Positions 60,985 through 64,000 of a DNA stretch of 64,000 bases are shown piece by piece (position 1 is the first letter of the stretch; the number at the start of each line of letters is the position of its first letter). The DNA is taken from positions 124,001 to 188,000 of the forward strand of contig NZ_VWPH01000004.1 of NCBI RefSeq assembly GCF_008630535.1, in the 5' to 3' direction. The notes under the pieces are model-generated. The model was not told where the DNA came from, searched no databases, and saw only the letters and a program-made list of their open reading frames with translations. Position numbers and translations under genes: made by a program. The stretch is from Saccharopolyspora hirsuta (GTDB lineage: Bacteria; Actinomycetota; Actinomycetes; Mycobacteriales; Pseudonocardiaceae).

Positions 60985-61884
60985 ATGGACGACGTGAACA
61001 CTTCACGAACCGAGTCGCTGGGACAACGCATCCGAAACCAGGTGAGCAAGCTCGCGAGCGGCGAACGGGCGGTGGCCGACTACCTGCAGCGCCATCCCGA
61101 GGAGGCGGCGATCTCCTCGGCCGCCAAGCTCGGCGAAGTCACCGGCACCAGCGACGCGACCGTCATCCGCACCGCGCGCAAGCTCGGCTTCGACGGGCTC
61201 AACGACCTCAAGCGCAGCCTCGTCGACCACCTGGCCCGCCGCCGCGACCCCGCGCAGGTCCTCGACGACCGCGTGCAGCGGCTGCACCCCGAGCACGGCG
61301 TTCTGCAACCCGTGATCGACGCCGGTCTGACCCTGCTCGGCGAGGTGCCCGCGCTCATCGACAGCGCCGACTGGTCGCGCGCCGTCGCAGCGCTCAACGG
61401 GGCCGACCACATCTGGACCTACGGCATCGGCCCCAGCGCCGCCATCGCCGAACACCTGGCGCTGGGCCTGCGACGCGCGGGCAGACCGGCGGATTCCTGG
61501 ACCGCGACCGGATTCCGCCTCGCCGACGACCTGCTGCGGCTGCAACCCGCCCACGCGGTGGTCGTCGTCGCGCCCCTGCGGTTGTTCCACGAGATCGGTG
61601 TCGTCCTAGACCACGCGCACCGGATCGGCGCACGCAGCGTGCTGCTGACCGAGGCCATCGACGAGGCCGGGGAAACCCGGGCCGACACCGTGCTACCGCT
61701 CCCCGACTCCACCGAAGGGGCGGCGAACGAGCTCATCGCACCGCTGACCATCGTGCACGCCCTCGTGCTGGAACTCGCCGCCGCCGAACGCACCTCGGCG
61801 GTGCAGCAGTACCAACGCCTCAACGAACTGCGCACCGAGATCGCTGGCACCAACCTCGACATCAGCCACCTGCCCGAGCTCTGA
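60985..61884 (+). CDS. RpiR-family regulator (HTH_6 plus SIS domain)
   Basis: 299-aa regulator: N-terminal HTH_6 (LGQRIRNQVSKLASGERAVA, SAAKLGEVTGTSDATVIRTA, residues 12-75) and a C-terminal SIS domain (IWTYGIGPSAAIAEHLALGL, VVVVAPLRLF). RpiR proteins usually sense phosphosugars; the SIS serine-rich turn here is altered (APLRLFHE in place of S-x-S-G-x-T), so the ligand may differ. ATG at 60985 has GGAGG upstream. Divergent from the oxidase-hyuA-hyuB-MFS operon by 75 bases, so likely its regulator. Confidence 0.9.
   Translation: MDDVNTSRTESLGQRIRNQVSKLASGERAVADYLQRHPEEAAISSAAKLGEVTGTSDATVIRTARKLGFDGLNDLKRSLVDHLARRRDPAQVLDDRVQRLHPEHGVLQPVIDAGLTLLGEVPALIDSADWSRAVAALNGADHIWTYGIGPSAAIAEHLALGLRRAGRPADSWTATGFRLADDLLRLQPAHAVVVVAPLRLFHEIGVVLDHAHRIGARSVLLTEAIDEAGETRADTVLPLPDSTEGAANELIAPLTIVHALVLELAAAERTSAVQQYQRLNELRTEIAGTNLDISHLPEL
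60993..61007. promoter_or_regulatory. Candidate RpiR operator inside its own 5' coding region
   Basis: CGTGAA-CAC-TTCACG, a perfect 6-3-6 palindrome covering codons 3-8 of the RpiR gene. A related ATTCACTTCG lies at 60965-60974. TGAA-N-TTCA symmetry fits RpiR-type sites (inference). Confidence 0.45.
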
Positions 61885-61922
61885 ACGGGTCCCTGCTGCC
61901 CCTCCCCGCAGCGCGGTGGGGC

Positions 61923-62846
61923 TCACGCGTGCCAGTCGAGCAACCGGGCGGGGTTGGAGCGCATGATCGCGTCCGCGAGTTCGGCACCGCCTTCGCGGAC
62001 CAACCGGGGCAAGAACCGCTTCGGCAGGTACTCCAGACCCGGGATCCCGCCGTAGGCGCGGTACCTGCTGCGACGGGCCACGTCGCCGCCGAGCAGCAGG
62101 CGGTCGGCACCCCCGCGTTCGGCGGTGGCGAGCAGGCAGTCCAGGATCACCGAGTCGGGCCAGTCCCGGTGCCGGGCGATGCCGTCGTAGCCGAGGTACG
62201 CCCCCGCTGCGCAGAGCTCCGCGTGCAAGCCCGGATCAGGGTTCCGGTCGGCGTGGGCGAGCACCACCCGCTCGGCGCGCACCCCATGACCGCGCAGCTC
62301 GTCCAGCACTTCGAAGGCCGCACTGCCGTGTTCGAGATGCACCATCACCGGCGCCCCGGTCGCCACGTGCGCGGCAGCGACCGCGGCCAGGACCCGGTGC
62401 TCGAACGGGGAGATCGACCAGTACCCGATGCCCGCTTTCAGCAGCCCGGCCCATACCCCGGTCGGCGAGCCGTCCACAGAGGACATCCCGGTGACCAGGT
62501 CAGCGGTGAACCGCTCCGCCAACTCCTCCTCGGTGCTGGCCAGCAGCGGGTGATCGTCCGGGTAGTGCGCCTGCCGGTGCGCACCGGTCGTCGCGACGAC
62601 GTGCAGGCCGGTGCGCTCGGCGATGCGGGCCATCCCGGCCGGGTCGCGGCCGAGACCGATCGGCGTCGCCTCGACCATCGCCTCGATCCCGGCCGCGCGC
62701 AGCGACTGCGCCTCCTGTCCGCTGCGCTGCTCGTCGTCGAGCTCGTCGCCCGGCAGCAGCGGCGAGATCTGGAACAGGTGCTCGTGGTAGTCGGTGCGGC
62801 CGAGCGCCTGCGCCGGGATGTCGCCGCGGACGGTGCGGACCGTCAT
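61923..62846 (-). CDS. Phosphotriesterase-family amidohydrolase
   Basis: 307-aa TIM-barrel hydrolase. The first metal-binding pair is in DYHEHLFQ (H-x-H), other ligands in VHLEHGSA and VLAHADRNPD and the late Asp in LLLGGDVARRS, the order found in phosphotriesterase-like lactonases. The carboxylated-lysine position is likely the K of LLKAGIGYW. Members hydrolyse lactones, phosphoesters or amides; substrate unknown. ATG at 62846 overlaps the stop of the shikimate-dehydrogenase-like gene. Last gene of an operon that starts beyond the window; convergent with rpiR. Confidence 0.87.
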   Translation of the reverse strand: MTVRTVRGDIPAQALGRTDYHEHLFQISPLLPGDELDDEQRSGQEAQSLRAAGIEAMVEATPIGLGRDPAGMARIAERTGLHVVATTGAHRQAHYPDDHPLLASTEEELAERFTADLVTGMSSVDGSPTGVWAGLLKAGIGYWSISPFEHRVLAAVAAAHVATGAPVMVHLEHGSAAFEVLDELRGHGVRAERVVLAHADRNPDPGLHAELCAAGAYLGYDGIARHRDWPDSVILDCLLATAERGGADRLLLGGDVARRSRYRAYGGIPGLEYLPKRFLPRLVREGGAELADAIMRSNPARLLDWHA

Positions 62847-63766
62847 CGCACCGCCTCGGCGGCCGCGGCGAGCTCGCCGACGGTCTCCTCGTCCAGCTCC
62901 AGGTCGAAGACCTCCGCGATCACCTGCGACCAGCCGTGGATGAAGTACCGCCAGCCGTCCACGACGGTGAGCTGCGCCGACTCCTCGTGCGCACGGGCCT
63001 GGTGCAGGAACTCCAGGCTGCCCCGGTAGTTCAGCTCCCACACGACGGCGTTGCGCGGCCACCGGACCTCGTCCGACAGCGGCGAACCGGGCAGGTCCTT
63101 GCCGAGACCGGTGGCGTTGACGATCAGACTGCCCTCCGGGCACGCCGCGACCAGCTCGTCGGCGGGTCCGTCCGCCACCGCGGTCAGCACGCCCCCGGTG
63201 TCCAGCCCGCCCCGGCGCAGGACCTCGACCAGTTCGGCCAGGCGGCGCTCGTCGGTGTCGGTGCACACGATCCGGCGCGGCCGGTCGTCGCGGCGCGCCA
63301 GGTACCAGGCGATCGCGGTGCCCGCCCCGCCCGCACCCAGGCACAGCAGGTCCGCGCCGGTCGCGGCGAAGTGGTCCGGGGCGAGGAACTCCTCGATGGA
63401 CAGCCCGGCGGTGATCGGGTCCTTCGCGTGTCCGATCAGCGCACCGCCGCGCTTGGACACCGAGGAGATCTCCCCGCAGAGACCGGCGAACTGGTCCAGC
63501 TCGGCGAACATGTCCCCGGCCGCGTCGTGCACCCCGATCTTGTGCGTGGTGATCAGCGCTCCGCGCAGGCCCGGGTCGTCGCGGATGGCGCTGACCACTT
63601 CGCGGTACTGCTCGCGGCTCGCCCCGACCGGGAGGTCGAAGCCGACCAGCTGATCCGACGGCAGCCCGAGCACCCGGGCCCAGGCCGGGAAGACCTTGCG
63701 GATCGAGGACTGCCCGGTGCTCACCCCGACGAAGCCCATCGCCGCGTCGTCGTTCAGGTCGGTCAT
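62843..63766 (-). CDS. Shikimate-dehydrogenase-like (AroE-family) oxidoreductase
   Basis: 307-aa two-domain dehydrogenase. N-terminal substrate domain with GALITTHKIGVHDAA, where the Lys matches the AroE catalytic lysine of VTxPHK, and a C-terminal NAD(P) domain with LLCLGAGGAGTAIAWYLARR. The usual SxS and NTDG substrate loops are altered (GVSTGQSS, AKDPITAGLS), so it is unlikely to be a biosynthetic AroE; related enzymes act on quinate or unknown hydroxy acids. ATG overlaps the upstream hydroxyacid dehydrogenase stop, and its stop overlaps the phosphotriesterase-like start, so the three are coupled. Confidence 0.87.
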   Translation of the reverse strand: MTDLNDDAAMGFVGVSTGQSSIRKVFPAWARVLGLPSDQLVGFDLPVGASREQYREVVSAIRDDPGLRGALITTHKIGVHDAAGDMFAELDQFAGLCGEISSVSKRGGALIGHAKDPITAGLSIEEFLAPDHFAATGADLLCLGAGGAGTAIAWYLARRDDRPRRIVCTDTDERRLAELVEVLRRGGLDTGGVLTAVADGPADELVAACPEGSLIVNATGLGKDLPGSPLSDEVRWPRNAVVWELNYRGSLEFLHQARAHEESAQLTVVDGWRYFIHGWSQVIAEVFDLELDEETVGELAAAAEAVR

Positions 63767-64000
63767 GCCGTCTTCTCCTCGATCAGGACGGGGTTCTCCG
63801 GCGTCCGGCCGGCGATGACGTCGAGCACGGCGCGCACCGCGCCCGTGCCCATGCGGTCCACTGCTTCCACCGTTTGCGCGCCGAAGTGCGGGGTGAGCAC
63901 CACCCGGTCGCTCAGGTCCGGGGCCAGCAGCGGGCTCTCCCCGCCAGCCGCCTCCCCCGCCAGGGTGTCCGCCGCGTACGCGGCGAGCTGCCCGGACCGG
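63763..64000 (-). CDS. D-2-hydroxyacid dehydrogenase, C-terminal end (cut by window end)
   Basis: The last 79 codons of a gene entering from the right edge. They read SDRVVLTPHFGAQTVEAVD then TGAVRAVLDVIAGR and PENPVL, matching the C-terminus of NAD-dependent D-isomer 2-hydroxyacid dehydrogenases, with the catalytic His in TPHFGAQT (usually TPHIGGAT). The stop overlaps the shikimate-dehydrogenase-like ATG by four bases. Partial sequence prevents naming the substrate. Confidence 0.85.
   Translation of the reverse strand, partial: RSGQLAAYAADTLAGEAAGGESPLLAPDLSDRVVLTPHFGAQTVEAVDRMGTGAVRAVLDVIAGRTPENPVLIEEKTA

Noticed and set aside
61885..61922. Terminator between rpiR and the phosphotriesterase-like gene
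   Set aside because: The best stem is only about five base pairs with a long loop; not convincing.
1..64000. CRISPR arrays, tRNA or rRNA genes, prophage, toxin-antitoxin or defence system
   Set aside because: No regularly spaced repeats, no RNA-gene folds recognised, and no phage, nuclease or toxin families among the proteins.

Overview
The window is high-GC DNA packed with genes on both strands, with frequent GTG starts and many 4-base ATGA/GTGA overlaps. It encodes a mycothiol-dependent formaldehyde dehydrogenase, an F420/luciferase-type oxidoreductase and a Methyltransf_19 (DUF574) protein, which together point to a mycothiol-producing actinomycete, probably a Pseudonocardiales genus such as Saccharopolyspora (inference). 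No rRNA, tRNA, CRISPR array, phage gene or intact insertion sequence was seen. Almost every locus is a catabolic operon with its own transporter and regulator, so this reads as a nutrient-scavenging accessory or chromosome-arm region.

1-10783: an N-methyl/one-carbon block. A Rieske oxygenase with a Rieske ferredoxin and an FAD ferredoxin reductase resembles quaternary-amine (betaine, proline betaine, carnitine) demethylases. Downstream on the same strand lie a formaldehyde-oxidising pair (mycothiol-dependent dehydrogenase plus metallo-beta-lactamase-fold hydrolase) and glyA-soxB-soxD-soxA, which turn sarcosine into glycine and serine. A divergent IclR regulator and a betaine/proline-type MHS permease complete it. 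A TATATCAGT motif recurs in front of three of these transcription units.

10817-26429: an SRPBCC remnant, an S-adenosyl-dependent methyltransferase, a TetR-controlled ABC exporter, a LysR-MHS-carbamoylase-amidase operon, a LacI-controlled HisD/HpsN-like dehydrogenase plus MHS permease, and a LysR/nitronate monooxygenase pair. 26430-36349: a repeat cluster, then a sugar-phosphate operon (SIS isomerase/deaminase, ROK kinase, class II aldolase, PfkB kinase) divergent from a five-gene oligopeptide-type ABC importer.

36350-48024: a repeat-bearing gap, a Gfo/Idh/MocA oxidoreductase, an AraC regulator, an alpha/beta hydrolase-SDR pair, an MFS/LysR divergent pair, an MFS-aldo/keto reductase-LLM oxidoreductase group, and a LysR and an aldo/keto reductase gene that have both lost their 5' ends at one head-to-head junction. 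48225-54498: two convergent amino-acid modules (APC permease plus FAD oxidase; XRE-cupin regulator, POT permease, FAD oxidase). 54662-64000: an MFS-hyuB-hyuA-sarcosine-oxidase-like operon divergent from an RpiR regulator, and an operon of a phosphotriesterase-like hydrolase, a shikimate-dehydrogenase-like enzyme and a D-2-hydroxyacid dehydrogenase cut by the window end.

The intergenic DNA carries at least two interspersed repeat families that share one design: two inverted arms, each containing the interrupted palindrome ATTTC-N4-GAAAT.
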